A stretch of 64,000 nucleotides of DNA from Cryptomeria japonica (GCF_030272615.1 NC_081405.1:26862272-26926271); one strand, 5' to 3'; numbered from the stretch's first letter, positions 31,177 to 44,667 are shown. The notes: generated from the letters alone by a model not told the origin. Translations and numbers: made by a program.

Positions 31177-33526
31177 TGACGTGTTTTTTATGTCAACATC
31201 TAACACATTATAAAGTTGCCTAACGGTCACTTTCCTCTCTCTTGATCAAAGTTCAATTGTATGCTAAGATTGCAGTAAGTTCAAACGATTGACTCCAAGG
31301 TTTCGGTTATGCAATGGATCTGACTTAGTTGGCTTGATGTGATATGTTGGTAATCCAAGGGGACTTACGTTTGGATTATTCTTTCACTTCTTTGTTGTTG
31401 CTAGAACTTCATCATCAGATATAGCAATTCTGTGATACTTTTGCTTCAAATGTACTGAAATTTAAAGGGGAAAGGGTTAGAAGGATCTAAATCTACTCCT
31501 AAGGGCAATGATACCAATAGATAATTCTCTAATGGACGAATTCCAAATAAACCAAGTTCCGCTTCACCAAGATTAACTACAACTCCACAAGAACTGGTGC
31601 AATCTTCTAAGGATGTTGAAGGATTTTCACATCGAGAAAGTGCATTTGAATACCCAAAATGACGCAATCCAAATGACTATCCACAATCGAACTTAACACA
31701 AATTTAGTGGCTCAGGCTAACTTTACACTGCAACTTATAATCAACAAGATGCAAAAAGTATGAACCATGGAGATTCGTCAAACACCATTACATTCTCCAT
31801 TGAAATCAAAGCACTACTCTATTTCTACTCTAAGTGAGGAAGGTGAAACCATGCAAGTTTTGAAAAATAACTTAAGTGAACACCATTAGAGAACAATGCA
31901 TCAGTGTTATTATCTCAAAAACTTATCGCAACAATTTCATACAAATCTCCCTCCTTTACAAATGAAGGGGTCACCCCTTTATATAGGCTTCAAGCCATGA
32001 TTACATACAAAACCCTAATTAGGGTTTGCCCTAAAAGATTCTCCACACATGATGCAACGAGGTGGGAATATTCATTAAATGCCTATTATGCCTGCTTACA
32101 ATTAATTTTTTCTTGCCCAAAATGGCACCCACTATGCATTAAATGCACCACTTCTTTCAAATTCATCCTATGTGTAATAAATGCACCATCACATCCAAAA
32201 TCGGTTACATGCAAAAGATGCTCCACCACTGCATTAAGTATGACGGCTGCCATGAAATGAATTCGCTGCCACCTTGGTCAAATATTCCAACAATGAATGG
32301 GCCACTATGTCTTCATGTACTCAATAGATTCTCGCCATGCAAATGGACCTCGCCGTCATTTATAATTTTCCTGGTTGTGTTTTATTAATACGAAATATTC
32401 TCTTTGCATGTCGCCAACTCATCCTTTACAAGAATCTTTCCATTACAGGCTCACAAAAGACATTTTGGAAGATTTTCCTACCTTGGAAGAATTTTAACAA
32501 ATTTATCTGCTCTTGCAGGAATCCTGCATTTGGAATTCTTGGAGAGAGAAATTCTTGAAGAGAGAATTTTTCATCCTAAAGGAATTTTTCGCATTTTTGT
32601 GCTTATCTCGTTTTGAAAGAGGATTTTGACCAATCAATCACTTCCTATTTTTTAGGAATTTTTCGATCTTGAGCTTCGGAATTCAAGAGAAAAAATTCTC
32701 TTCCTTGGCCAATTTTTCCCTCGTCTTGAAATTTCTTCCTCTTTGGGCGATTTTCTACCTTGAGAGAGGAACTTTGATTTTCTTCCTTGACTTAATTTCC
32801 ATGCCCCTCTTCCAATACCAATTTCATCACGTGGAGGAATTCTTCACTCGGAAGGGAATTCCTTACTTAGTCTCATCTAGTGCACCTCTCCTAAACTGGG
32901 CGCCAATTTCACCTACTTGGAGGAAAAATTCCTCCTTCACCTAGTTTTGGTGCTTACTATTTTTCCTTTTCTAGGGCACATTTTCTTCATGGTGAAGGAA
33001 TTTTTGATGTGGAGGAAAAATTCCTCCTTAACCTCATTTTGGTGCCCAATCTTGACTTTGGTTCTACTTTAGCTCTGAGGAAGGAATTTCTTCAATCCTT
33101 AGCCAAATTTCACATTTTCCAAGGATTTTGTCCTGAAGGAAGGAAATTTCAATAGTCAAATTTTCACTTGCTTTGAATTCTGTCATGAAGGAAGGAATTT
33201 CCAACAATTAGTCAATTTTTTTCACTTTCCTGGAATTCTGTCCTAAAAGAAAGAATTTCCAACACTTAGCCAATTTTTCACTTTCCTGGAAGTCCTTCAT
33301 CTTGGGTGTAATTTTTCCTTGGGAAGAAAATTTTGATCAATTCATCGCCTTAACTATTTTTTAGGATTTTTTTCAAATTTGAGTTTCGAGGTCTAGGAGC
33401 GAGAAAATTCTCACTTAGCCAAATTTGTCATCATCTTGAAATTCAGGCAAATTTTCGTGCTTGAAAGAGGATTTTAAAATTTTTTTCCCAAGGGGAATTT
33501 TATTTTCTCAATTTCATCGTTGACCT
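31177..33526 (-). mobile_element. Gypsy-type LTR sequence, minus orientation
   Basis: The left end TGACGTGTTTTTTATG is related to the reverse complement of the LTR end at 38280. A minus-strand TATA box (CCTATATAAAG) lies at 31978-31987 next to AAACCCTAATTAGGG. The right part contains the motif GGAGGAAAAATTCCTCC twice (32919, 33011). That is related to 40900-41560, so the two stretches may be parts of one LTR separated by the insertion at 33527-40885. Confidence 0.5.
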
Positions 33527-35616
33527 TGTTGTGATGCCTTCACACATCGCCCCATTGCAAATGGGGACCCCACTTTTTCGCTTTTTAGGGTATATGTTTC
33601 GCTTAGATTGCCTTGGTTTAGTAATGATTTTGTAGTGTTTGCCTTTGCTAATGAGAGGGTGTAGGATCAAACGTGTTTAAAATGCCAAATTGTTAAGTGT
33701 GATCCTAAATTTTGTTCGAGTTTGAGGTTGTAACAAGTTCTAAATTTGAGCATAAATATGCCTAGGTGAGTCTAAGTCGGAGATATTTTTGTGCCCAAGT
33801 GTGAAGAGGTCCTTTAGGGGTTATTTTCTTGCTCCTGGGAGGTAATTCAAGTTAAAATTGCACTTTATCCCTATGAAATCCCCATTTTCTCGCTCAAATT
33901 TTGATAAATTTACCAAGTCCGATACGTTTTGATGAAATTTGAAGTGTCCAGATGATTTTGAGTGGAAAAATCATTAGATTCCTGATGAAAATCCATGTTT
34001 TAGTGGTCTAAAGGTCAAAAATCCTGATGGGAGGTGCTTTTCCTCCACATTTCCAATGACCCATCATTTTCCCCCACTCAAAATCTCGATGGGAGGTGAA
34101 TTTCCCCCACATTTCCGATGGACCTTGTTTTTCCCGCATTCAAGTTCCTGATAGAGGGCGATTTTCCACCAGGAGGCTAAAATTTTGACCAAATGTGGGA
34201 AATTATCTCGATGACCCATGTTTTTCCCCTAGAATGCAAATGAATTTGATGCGGATGAAATTTCCTATCCTAATGAAGATCGATTTTCCCAGGAGAGTTT
34301 GTGAACAAGTTTGATGGATTTTTATGAAGATGGTTGTCTTGATGTGTGGCTAATTTCCCCAAGTGTGACTTATTATGAATTTTGATCAGGATAATCTTCC
34401 AGGTGGGGATCGATTTTCCCCAAAAGGTGAATTTTGGACTTAATAAGCAAAATGAAGTGATTTTTATGGATGGATTTTTATCTAGATGAGGGTCGATTTT
34501 CCCCAAATGGCAAGTATGATGATTTGTGATGAATTTTCATCTGTATTTTTATCCAGATATGGGGCGATTTTTCCCAAGTGGTCAAATTTGATGAAGTTTG
34601 AATGATTTTAAATGCAAGTGGGGTCGAATTTAATTGTTTTTGTATTTGCAATGATTATTTAATAATCAAAAACAATTATTTAATGATTTTCAATGATTTA
34701 AATGATTAATTATTTTCCAAAAGCAAATCGACCTTCCCCAGGCAAGTTTAAAAGGGCAAGGTTTTATCCCACATTGCTTGTGTGGTGAGTTGACAAGTAG
34801 TTTTAAAGAGCCTGTCCAGCATTAAAGTAATATTATAAGTGCTGATTGTGATAGATAAGTGGCAGATTGAAGGCAAGTTAGTGGTTTCCCAGCTAGTGCG
34901 ATTTTGACTAAGTGTCCATTGGACACCATTCTTGAGTTGGAGTTGCAGATTGGAGGATAATTTCATCTAGGCACTGCCATTGGAGGAGGCTACAACAAGC
35001 TTTTGTTGCTGATTGAGCCATATTTGTCAATTTTGAGAAGTGGCGCCACCATCGGAGACACCACGATTTTGATAGATGGTGCAAATTTCACTTTGGGGTG
35101 ATTTTAGATGATATTGCTGAACATCATTGACGCTAAGGGGCTGTCATTTTATTCAGATCAGAGCTGGGTGCCATTGTTGGAAGTTACTTTGACCTCAGGG
35201 TTGGCTGGAAACTCCATTTTCAGACTTCATTTTCAACTTACCAACCATTCCACACTTAGGTGATTTGATTGTAGGGTCATTTTGAGCATTTTCTGAGGTT
35301 CACCATTGCTGCTATAAGTCTGAAACTCCATTGTTGCAGGCTGTCCTCAGACTAACTTCCATTTCCAGCTCCTCCAAACTTGGGCGATTTCATTTGTGCA
35401 CTCATTTTGGCGAGTTTTGGAGACATTTGGTGAAGCTTCCATTGTTTTATATAAGTCTGAAACTCCATTTTCAGACTTGTCTTCAAACTTAAATTTTTTA
35501 CCAGCCCTCTACTTGCACCTAGATTTGGCCATTTTGACCTTGGAGAGGTAAAGTACATCAAAAGCAAACATTTCATATGGCTGCAACTACTTCAAAATGC
35601 TGATTCATGTTAGTTG

Positions 35617-35945
35617 CAGGTTGTCTTCAGACTTTTGGGCAACCATTGTTGACTTGGAAGGTGTATTTAGACTTTGAAATTTGAAAATCAGACTTAACTA
35701 CACTTCTTTCCAAGTATTTCCAGGCTTGTGGTATACTTCTGGACCTCATTTTTGACATTTTACTAAGTAAACCAGGTTGTCTTCAGACTTTTGGGCAACC
35801 ATTGTTGACTTGGAAGGTGTATTTAGACTTTGAAATTTGAAAATCAGACTTATCTACACTTCTTTCCAAGTATTTCCAGGCTTGTGGTATGCTTCTGGAC
35901 CTCATTTTTGACATTTTACTAAGTAAACCAGGTTGTCTTCAGACT
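35617..35945. repeat. 156-bp tandem duplication
   Basis: CAGGTTGTCTTCAGACT occurs at 35617, 35773 and 35929, exactly 156 bp apart. The first two copies are almost identical throughout and the third is only a 17-bp start. Confidence 0.9.
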
Positions 35946-37502
35946 GAAATTTCATTTCCAGCCATGGTTGTGCCCAGATGTGACCATTTCTGAGTATTGA
36001 GGGGCAAAATAATTCAAACGCAAGCATGTGACATGGCTGTGACCACTTCCAACCAATGATTTTGATCATTTTCAGAGTGTCTTCAGACTTTCAGAGGGTG
36101 TATTTAGACTTAAGAATAAAAAAATCAGACTTCAATACACCATTTTTTGAGTATTTTCAGACATTGTAGGGCGTATTTAGACTCAGTCCTCAGATAATCA
36201 GACTTTTATTACAACTTTGATATAAAAAATCAGTCACTTTTTGGGTGTTTTCATACCTCCAAGTGATATTTCCAGACCTGGGTATACAATTTTGAGCTCC
36301 AAATACTTGATTTTCTGAGTTTACAGGGGTGTCTTCAGACTTATTTATTGCAATCAGACTTATCCTAATTCTGAAAATCAGGTTTTCTTGAGGAGAATTT
36401 TCTAGATTTCAATCCAGACATTTTCCAGAATTGATGTTACAATCGGAACCTAAGTTAAATTGATTGTTAAGATTACTTATCACAAGTTGGAACAAATGTT
36501 GGGAACAAAGTGCCTATGAGGTTTGAATTTCCACTCCATCAAATAGTGATCAAGTCAAAGAAAATTTCAAGGACAATGAGTCCAGATGAGGGTCGAATTT
36601 CCACTTGAGGGCGGAATTACAAAGGAAGGAACAAATCAGTTCGAAAGAAGATCAATAACAAAGTTGTCCAGATAGGCATCAAATTCCCACCGAGTGAGGA
36701 AATGAACAAGGATAATGTGGATGTTTTGAGAACTGATCCGTCCATTATGCTGATGAATTTCCCACCAGGTTTGAAATCAAGTTTATCACATTGGTGTTTG
36801 ATTCGATACTTGTTTGTTTTGCAGGTTTGCTACAAAGAAGGAAAGCACGATGATCAAGGCTCGAGGTGAAGGAGGATGCATATTGCAAGGAAGCTCAAAC
36901 AATGCGGATAAGGAAAGATCAACACTTCAAAGATTGGAAGAGGATTTCAAGACAGATTTCTAAAGGCAAGGATGTGAACTAGATTAAACATGAAGAGGAC
37001 TTCACCTTGATGGTGAACAAGAAGGCAAGTTCAATGCATGAGCACAAGGGATTTCACATCAAGAAATCAGGAACTACGTCAAGGGATTTTGGTATCAAAG
37101 AGCGCCAAGGAAGGAAATATTTCAAGATTCCAAGATTGGGAAAAAATTCCAAACATAAGGAGGGAACAGTTAATGGAATTCCCTAACATAAGGATGAAAT
37201 GCATAGTATCACACAAGGAATTCTAAACATCATGAAGAATGTTCAAGGAGCAAGTCTACAATGCAGGCTGAGGTGGCATCCCATTCACCATTCGTTCAAT
37301 CAAAGGGTACCAAGTCAACATTCATTCATGGAGGGAATAGGTGACACATGGCATTACATCAAATATTATTTATCTTACCTACCCTCATCTCTCATTGGCC
37401 AATGTAATGGTGGTTGTAACAAACCCTAATTAGGGTTTTTATCTTTCGATCTTGACCATTGATCTTGAATCAATTTGAGCCATTCATTGTAATGAGACCT
37501 TT

Positions 37503-37510
37503 ATATATAC
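37503..37510 (+). promoter_or_regulatory. LTR TATA box
   Basis: TATATATA lies about 30 bases before CATTTGTAAGAGAG, a likely transcription start context, in the plus-strand LTR. Confidence 0.45.
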
Positions 37511-38287
37511 CCCATCGCCTCATTTGTAAGAGAGATTTTTGAGAATTGTCGGTTATATGCTGCAGATTTGAATACAAGTCATTGTTCCATTGATGGTGAT
37601 TATGTTTAAGTGTTGCATGCATTTGTGGTTCTCATTGGCTCCAAGTTAGATTAGAATTTGTTTCAAGTATCTTAGATTGAATGAAGGAATTTGTTGAATG
37701 CATTTGTGTGGAATCCATTTAATCTATACCACTAGCCTCTTGCTGATTGTAAGTGTGCCTTGCGTGGTCAACTGAAATTTTATGCAAACTTGACTTCAAT
37801 TGTTATACTTTCGTTTTTTATGCATTGCCTTGAATGGTATCAATGTTTGATGGCAATGATTGGAACATCCATGAAATATACCTTAGATGATTGCACTAAA
37901 CTTGTGTCAAATTATTCGTTTTGAAGGTGAGACCTTGCCTAGTAGGATTCCATTAAATCATTCAACACTTCTTACATTCTTAGGATTAGATTTGTCTTCC
38001 TAAACCCCCTTCCTTTTGATCTTTCTTTGTTAGATGAATTAATCCCACGTTCCAACAATGTCTAAGTATTCAAGCATTCATGTACAATGTAAGTCCCCTT
38101 GTGATTCGAATATTATCACATCAACCATTGAGCTTATCCACAAGTCAAGACTTGACATTTTGTAAACCTGGAGTTGTCTCATTTGATCGTGAAGCATAGC
38201 ATTTGGGAGACTTTGTTCAAGAGAGGATAAGGTACCTTGGTATTTTATTCTGTGTTCGCATGTGCATAAAAAACACATCAATAGAAT

Positions 38288-38301
38288 TGGCACTAGGAGG
38301 G
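38288..38301 (+). other. Probable primer-binding site of the plus-strand Gypsy-type element
   Basis: TGGCACTAGGAGGG begins 7 bases after the LTR end ACACATCA. It resembles TGGCGCTAGAAGGAGGG-type sites of plant Gypsy elements. The tRNA was not identified. Confidence 0.5.
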
Positions 38302-38595
38302 TTGATCACGATGAATGTCTAAACAACTAAAATCCGGATTATATCAATTCATATTTGCGGGAGTGTTCTCAGGATTTTTTACCCTCCACGCTCAACAAAA
38401 TTTGTATAAAGAAAGAGGATGATCGTTGGATTATCAAGTGGATTCGCAAAGGAGGTTGGAACCAAAGTGTGCTTTCAAGTTGAATTTGAGATTTTATAGA
38501 TCTCTCTCTTATGTCAAAAATCCAAAATAGGTGAAAAATTTCAAAAATAAAGAAATAAAAAAATTAGAAAATTAGAAAAAAAAGAGGATTTCTCA

Positions 38596-40343
38596 ATGGA
38601 GTGGCATCACCAAAATGAGCAAGAAGTTGATATCCTTCATCTTTGGTGGAGATTGAATGTGCACATGCACCCGCGCAACTTGTCCGAGTTTGTAAGGCCA
38701 GGACAATGTAGAATCCATGAGATGAATGAACATGATGAAATGCATTGCTTGACATATTTGTCAAGGATAGAATTGCTCCCACAAGGAAAAATCTTCTTTT
38801 GGGATGTTCTCAAGCCGAAGTTGTGCATAAGGCCTAATGACGATATCCATGGAAATGATCCTTTCTCAAGATTCAAGTTGAGAGTTTAAGGCCAGATTGA
38901 GATGGGTAATATATGACTCGAAGGTGTGTTGCTTCCTTGTTGGTGTCGGATTCACAATGCACCTCACTCAAAATTCACTTGTTTGATATGTGAAAAAGCT
39001 ATCAACCAATCTAGATGCCATTTCGAATTGCCAATCCCATCCAAGGAAGAGTGTATTGTGGATAGATCTTGGAGTGCATACCTTGCAGTTGAAGAGTATA
39101 GAAGAGCACAAGAACAAGGCATCACTATATCGTCCAATAGTAAAGGAACCCAGTTGCAAGTTGATGACACAAGTCCACCTGATGATCAATGTATTGCAGT
39201 GGATAGCTCTATACCTTGTACCTAAAGGGGAGTACAATATTCAAGTGGTGATAGGTGGTGATAAAGGTGTTGATCAAGCAATCAAGGAAGAAGGTGATTC
39301 ACGCCCGTTGCAGAAGGAGGAGTTCCTTGGGGAATATCCGTCCATCCTACAAAGGCAGGTCCTTGAGAGTGAATTGCAAAAGGTTTCAAGTAGCAGCCTC
39401 AAATGAAGAAACAATCATATTGGCATGTTGCACGAAGAGCCACAAGTGAGCCCAAATATGAAGAACAATTCGAGGGGGTTTTGAAAGATCTTGAGGAAGA
39501 AATACAAGAGTAGTCATTGCCGACATTGTCCCAAGATAAACAAGTTGCTGCGAATGGCATGATTCATCACCAACTTCGACCTCCCGAGGTATTGTTGAAT
39601 GGGTTGCAAGGAGATAGTATGGATGAGCATTTAATTTTACAAGAAGAAGAGTCGAATGGTTTGATAGGGTGCTATCACTTGAGATCATATACCAAAAGCA
39701 AGTTGAGGAAAGTTTTGAAGATCAACTTATCAAAGACACTCTCATTTTCGAGGATATGCTTATGGAGTTTCATAAAGATGCATGGTTTATGCAAGATATT
39801 GAACCTATTGTTGCCACAAAAGTGAAGAGTGATGAACAATTCGAGGTTGTGCTACTTCTAGTCCTAAGGATTCCAAAAGAACCAACAAGTGTGAATTTGC
39901 ATGTCAAAGATGCGAGTGGAATGATCCATCATCAATGGCAACCTTCTGAATTGGTTGATGGTCTCTCACTCGACGATGAACTGGTGAATGGCAAGTAGGC
40001 ATTTCCATTTAAACATGAACTGCGTCAGGTCGCCTCTTTCCTTAATCCTAGCTTTGAAAGTTGTTATGATTTTGATTATGGGGATTTTGGAAGAATGACT
40101 TGCATTTGGATTGACCATGGATCTAATGAACTACCCCAATTAATCATCTTGTGTGAGGAGCTGTTTGAGTATGAGAGTTGCCTTATACGAGCCTACCTTT
40201 CTGAGTTCAAGGATGAATTTGCCCAATTGAGAACCATCACTGTTGCCATGCGCATGTTGCATAAGTTGAGAAATCATGCAAGATCATATACATATGTCAT
40301 TTCTTTGAGTCGTGTCTGTTCTAGGAGTCTTGTATATAGTTAG
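38596..40343 (+). pseudogene. Decayed ORFs of the plus-strand Gypsy-type element
   Basis: Successive open frames at 38596-38889, 38926-39225, 39669-39998 and 40095-40343 carry no RT, RNase H, integrase or protease motif. The second has a Cys pair and further Cys (FTCLICEKAINQSRC) and a helical segment SWSAYLAVEEYRRAQEQ. They probably are fragments of one Gag-like or lineage-specific protein. No function assigned. Confidence 0.35.
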
Positions 40344-40885
40344 AGTAGGTTTTCCTTTTGTATGCATAGCTTAGAGGTTTTGTTGAGCCATGTTGTCAAT
40401 TTGCCTTGGGTCATTTGACTCAAGATCCTTCGGTGGCTCAGGTCATTTAGTTTGCTTTAGAGTCAGTCGTTTTGGTTAGGTTAGGTGTCCCAAGTGGGAG
40501 CCTCTATTTGTGAGAAAGGTGTTGTGTTGTTTCCTCGCACACTAGTAAAGTTTTGGATCTTATGTTTTGTCCATTTCCTAGGTATCTATTCATGAAGTGC
40601 TTTTGAATCCGAGGTTCTTCCTCTCCAACTTCATCATTTGGTTAGGAGTTGTATTTGACTTTGAAGAGAATCACTTATTGTGTCTAGATATCGACATTTT
40701 TCGATTACTATATTTTACACACTTAATTGTTTGCTCCAAGTCATTGTGGTTTCTTAGGTGAAGTTGTGGCGAGTTTAAAATCTAAAATCCTGCTTGAGTG
40801 CCACTGTAATTCTCGAACCCATGTGAGCTTCATTGCTTACAAGCCAAAGGAATTCTGTGTTCGCATGTGCATAACAAACACATCA

Positions 40886-42321
40886 ACAAACCCCAAATAT
40901 ACATGCCTTGGAATTCCATCTTCAACCTTGGGCATTGGAATGACCCTACGGAGGAATTTTCATTTGGAAGGAAATTCCTTCCCTTCCTTGGTTTGGTGCT
41001 ATGCTTTAACCTTGGGTGCCATTTCTACATGGTGAAGGAATTTTGGTCATGGAGGAAATTTCCTTCATGACCCCATTCTGGCGCCCATGTGTTGACTTGG
41101 GCACCAATCTTACCTTTTGGAGGATTTTCATGCCTTAGAGAAAATTCCATCACCCCCCTTGTCTAACGCTTTGTCCTGATGCCTGGGCACAAATTCCATG
41201 CAGTCGAGGAATGTTGACTTTGTTGACTTTTCCTTGACACCCTTGTTTTGGCGCCCAACTTCTTGTTTGGGCGGAATTTTGGCATGATGGAGGAAAGAGT
41301 GGTGTGGAGTAAAATTCCTCCACACCCTTGTTTGAGCGGTCTACCTAACTCTTGGGCGCTAAATCAACATGGTCAAGGAATTTCTGGGGTGGAGGAAAAT
41401 TCCTACACTACCCCATTCCAGCGCCCATCATTCCTCTTGAGCGCCAATTCGACCTTGTGTTGGAAAATTCACCATGGAGGAAAATTCCTCCATGGCTTCA
41501 TTTTGGCACACACTTGCATCTGGATGCATTCTTCTGATGAGGGATTTTTGCTTGTTTTTTAATCCAGGCTTAGCCATTTTTCAATTATTTCCGGATCAGG
41601 ATGCCATTTTGGATCAAGGTGATTTTCTGTGCCAGACTCAGAGGATTTTCAATGCTTTCCTCTTCTAGAATGGGTATCCATAAGCCATTTTTTGATTAGA
41701 TAACCCGCTTTTTCAAACTTTCCGGATTTAGAAATGTTCTAGAATGTTCAGTCTTCAATGTCAACACCCCTGCTTGTGAAGAACCTGCCAAAAATAGACT
41801 TAGTAAAAATAGCAAGTACTTCAGAATGTTAAGATTAGGGCAAAACAAGACAAGACGACACTTACTAAATAGAAACTTATTAAAAATAGAAATTGCTAAA
41901 AATAGTAAGTTTGACTTTTGGCAAAATAAAGACAATTTGAGAGGCAGTGAAATTGCTAAAAAATAGGAACTTTCTAAAAATAGAAAGTTGCTTAGAATTT
42001 GCTCAAATTTCATTGGCGGCTTCCTTGGAGGGCCCTAATTCTAATACAACGTTCAATTTCTCCAGAACCCTAAAGGAAAGGCCTCAAATTCAAGTCTGAA
42101 GGGCAAAACCCTAAAATGGACAAAATACGCTCCAGACTTGGCCAAATTTACTCAAACGAGTTGCAAAGTTGATCAAAATGACCCCAAAACATTTGCAAAC
42201 CGAGGAGACTCACGAGATTGCTGCTAAAAGACCCAACAAACCAAAAGCCAAAAGACCAAGGGGACCTAAAAAGTAGGGGGTCCCCATTTGCAATGGGGCG
42301 ATGTGTGAAAACGTCACAACA
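40886..42321 (-). mobile_element. Start (U3) of a minus-strand Gypsy-type LTR
   Basis: On the - strand it starts TGTTGTGACG at 42321, followed by the GC-rich hairpin-like GCCCCATTGCAAATGGGG. It carries palindromic GGAGGAA/TTCCTCC blocks like those at 32.9-33.0 kb. It is cut at 40885, where a plus-orientation LTR end (GTGCATAACAAACACATCA) abuts it. Confidence 0.5.
41472..41495. repeat. 24-nt near-perfect palindrome
   Basis: Arms CCATGGAGGAA and TTCCTCCATGG are exact reverse complements separated by AA. It is one of several GGAGGAA/TTCCTCC inverted repeats in this LTR family. Confidence 0.85.
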
Positions 42322-43798
42322 GTAAGTTGGGAGTTTCCTCATGTGTCTTCTTGGTGAAGCTCTAGTGTATAACCATCCCTTAACAACCAGTGTTGCAGAG
42401 CCTTTGATAAATTGCTTTCAATACCACTTGCTTCGAACCCTTGCCTCCACAATGTCTCCCAATATAGAGAATAGTTTGGACGAGGTGTTAGACACAAAAT
42501 TGGGCGATTTGAGTTTGCATGGCATCCTTAGAAGAATGTGAGAAGAATCTATCTCCCCTATTGCAAAGAAAGTTGTAAAAAGTGGCTTTCTTGAAGCCGG
42601 TGGTTTTCCACATGTTGTTCCCTGCCCTGAGTTAATTATGAAATAACGATGGGTCCTCCATCTTCAGCTCCTCCACGTGGCGCTTCTACATCATTATTTG
42701 CAGATCCCTCTTGTGTCGTTTGTCCTTGCATCTTTGATTTGTATGCCCTATATATGGAAATGATTAGTGTGATTGTTATAGCGTTTGGGTTGCCTATACT
42801 ATTCTCCCTTAGTTTATACTTGCTCAACTTTCGATCTGTCTCTACGACCTTTGGAGGTACATCATGAATTTGGTTTTTAAAACCTAGGAGTTAGGATGCT
42901 AGGTTCTTCAAAGTTTTCATTGTCCTCTAACTCACTTTTTCAATAGTCAACTCTTCATTTATTCTTGCCCTAAAGCTTTGGATCACATTTTATATTCCTT
43001 AGCAGCTTATCTCCATCTTCCTCGAATATGTTTATCTCGAGAAATGACAAGTGATTCTTTAAATCTCTGATGTCTAGCCGAGATTGCACTAAGGTTGACC
43101 TTATTTGGGTATCCAACTCGTCAATTATGGAGATTTATCCAGCATATCTATCCATGAGGCTGATTCATTCTCGCTTTGATTGTTGATTATCCTTTCATTG
43201 ATCAAAAGGGCCAAGGGCAACTTTGAAACCTCCTGCAACTCATGAAGGATCATGGACAAATTGTTTTTCTCTCTTTTGACATTCTATAACTCATTGTTCC
43301 AAGCTTTCATTTTCTCTGATATTAGAGCATAGGCTCTCATAGATTCTTCTATGCATATTATTCCATCCAATATTACTTTGCTGGCCCAATTATTTGTGGC
43401 TAAAGTGATAGACTAATTTCTTTTAATTTGCTTTAACTTATTGGGGTCCAACCCCTCAATTGGAACGTTTTCAATTTGGCCTGTAGATTGATCATTTGTT
43501 TGCAAAATGGATTGGATGAAGTTAGTCAAAGTACTCACCTGCTTTTGTAGCACTAGATTCTTTTGTACTTCAAGCTTGACCATTTTTGATAGAGCTCCTA
43601 CAGAAAATTTGGCATGATAAATGTCTCCTTTGATTGTAGTTGTACCCATATCTAATCTATTCAAGTTGAAGTCCAATTCTGTGACTTCGAGTTCATTTTT
43701 GTCACCGATGGGTCTGCAATCTCCAAAAAATTGTGGCCTCAAACAGGGTTGGCAATTAATTCGGACATTCTCCTAGCCTTTTTAGGTGTGGAACTTGT
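42322..43798 (-). pseudogene. Gag-like coiled-coil ORF remnant of the minus-strand Gypsy-type element
   Basis: The frame 43413-43742 encodes ELEVTELDFNLNRLDMGTTTIKG and a helical segment LSKMVKLEVQKNLVLQKQVSTLTNFIQSIL. Further left the same strand still shows coding texture broken by stops (SLMDRYAG, ISIIDELDTQIRSTLVQSRLDIRDLKNHL, then NPNAITITLIISIYRAYKSKMQG). It lies directly internal to the LTR at 42321. No enzymatic motif is present. Confidence 0.4.
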
Positions 43799-44548
43799 TG
43801 ATGTGTTTTTAGGCACAATCAAACATAGAATAAAATACCAAGTTATCTTATCCTCTCTTGAACAAAGTCTCTCAAATGCTATGCTTCATGGTCAAATGAG
43901 ACAACTCCAAGGTTCTGAAATGTTAGGTCTTGACTTGTGGATAAGCTCAATGGTTTGATGTGATAATGCTGGCATCACAAGGGGACTTGCGTTGTACATG
44001 AATGCCTGGACGTTACTGGAACTTGATCATTTGATATTGCAATCTTGTGGTGCTTCTCCTAAACTAACTTGAATTCAAAAAAAGGACAAAAGGAGAAGGG
44101 TTTAGGAAGACTAATCTACTCCTAGGAATGTAAGAGACAATGAGTGATTAGGTAAAACTCAACTAAGCTCTGCTTCGCCATCAACAAACAATTCCACAAA
44201 GCTAGTGTGATCTTCGAAGGTAAGCACGTGATGTTCAAATCACTATTAATAACAAGGATACCATCAAGGCAATGCATATCAAGGTGTGAATAGCAATTGA
44301 AGTTAAGCTTATTTAAGGATTCCAATTGACTACACAAGGCAAACTTACAATCAGCAAATCGCTAGTGGTATGGATAAACAAATTTGACCATTAATCATTC
44401 ACAATTCCCTTTCATTCATCTAATCAACATGAAAACAAATAAGAAGTAGAGACCATGCAACATGTTGTTGAATCAACATATGAAATTCACGATAACTTAA
44501 ATGAAAAAAACAATGTCTCTTTCAACAAGATCTTGGCAACAATTTTAA
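43799..44548 (-). repeat. Partial Gypsy-type LTR, minus orientation
   Basis: It starts TGATGTGTTTTTAGGCAC and matches the reverse complement of 38280-38080. The incidental translations HRIKYQ-LSSLEQSL-NAMLH-QMRQLQ are shared between the two, showing how close they are. It continues with homology to 31470-31630. It is truncated near 44548. Confidence 0.6.
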
Positions 44549-44667
44549 TGTCCCCATTTTTGGAGAGGAATTAATTAATTAATTTAATTAGTTAAGTTGT
44601 CCAAATTATTATTATTTTTCATGGATAGCTTAATTAATTATTTTAATTAATAATATTAAGTTAATTA

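Larger units (their letters stand above)
33527..38280 (+). mobile_element. Gypsy-type LTR sequence, plus orientation
   Basis: It begins TGTTGTGATGCCTTCACAC, shares its first roughly 55 bases with the reverse complement of 42321, and ends AAAACACATCA followed by a primer-site-like TGGCACTAGGAGGG (38288-38301). A TATA box (TATATATA, 37503) follows AAACCCTAATTAGGG. If this is one LTR it is about 4.75 kb, which is unusually long; it may itself be composite. Confidence 0.45.

Noticed and set aside
33522-40890. A single intact element from 33527 to 40885 flanked by a duplication
   Set aside because: GACCT before 33527 is not repeated after 40885, and the right end shares only about 35 bases with the left LTR end.
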